A stretch of DNA of 54,241 bases from Bacillota bacterium (lineage in GTDB: Bacteria; Bacillota; DTU030; DUMP01): NCBI GenBank assembly GCA_030154105.1, contig JASKKP010000011.1, positions 1 through 54,241 of the forward strand. The letters run 5' to 3'. A program made the translations under genes and the position numbers. A model generated the notes under the pieces. It did not search any database. It had not been told where the DNA came from and was given only the letters and a program-made list of their open reading frames with translations. Shown here piece by piece: positions 54,190 to 54,241 of this stretch (position 1 is its first letter; every line of letters starts with the position of its first letter).

Positions 54190-54241
54190 TCAGTTTAAGA
54201 TGCAGGAAATCAAACGGTAGCAATACTTGGTGTTGGTCGGG

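Overview
The window is chromosomal DNA of a GC-rich, endospore-forming, anaerobic or thermophilic Firmicute, most like the Moorella/Thermoanaerobacterales type. That is an inference. It rests on a SpoVB-type flippase, a YhcN/YlaJ sporulation lipoprotein, a glnR-glnA pair, gatCAB next to ligA and pcrA, a YerC/HisR repressor beside a his operon, rubrerythrin, and many GTG/TTG starts behind strong GGAGG ribosome sites. I see no rRNA, tRNA, CRISPR array or insertion sequence.

Layout. 1-4.1 kb (minus): a glycosyltransferase cut by the window edge, pckA, a macrodomain hydrolase and malic enzyme. 4.2-10 kb (mainly plus): glucosyl-3-phosphoglycerate synthase with a long N-terminal extension; a promoter, ykkC-family riboswitch and terminator driving a membrane transporter and an amidohydrolase; a VapBC pair; and a 3-methyladenine DNA glycosylase. 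Rubrerythrin follows on the minus strand.

10.9-19.2 kb (minus): a compact chemosensory operon with unusual architecture. In transcription order it holds a 44-codon gene with a FliM-like peptide motif, a soluble receptor with two signalling tips (frameshifted here), a protein with three CheW domains, CheB, CheR, a CheA core without Hpt domain (P3-P4-P5), and a separate Hpt+P2 protein encoded after the kinase core. No cheY, cheC/D or motility gene is in view. The operon has a good sigma-A promoter followed by a ~190-nt leader ending in an intrinsic terminator, so attenuation is likely. A divergent XRE regulator sits upstream.

19.8-22 kb: an accessory patch with two HEPN/MNT toxin-antitoxin modules, a 29-bp repeat and a DUF1848 fragment. 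22-26 kb: rlmD, a pyruvate-kinase-C-like protein and a YetF (DUF421) operon with coiled-coil proteins. 26.2-40.7 kb (minus): gatCAB, ligA, pcrA, then hisZGDBHAF-IE preceded by a promoter and a palindromic operator next to the YerC/HisR-type repressor gene. 41.2-48 kb: spoVB-like flippase, VanW lipoprotein, a MurE-like ligase that has lost the MurE signature motifs, a YhcN/YlaJ lipoprotein, an Orn/Lys/Arg decarboxylase and a CofE-like protein. 48.1-54.2 kb: a TTGGC-rich repeat patch, glnA and glnR, an amidase-fold protein lacking zinc ligands, L-asparaginase, an unrecognised His-rich-motif protein, and the C-terminal end of a dicarboxylate/amino-acid symporter at the window edge.

The strongest leads are the chemosensory operon with its split, permuted CheA and leader, and the ykkC-family riboswitch controlling a transporter-amidohydrolase pair.
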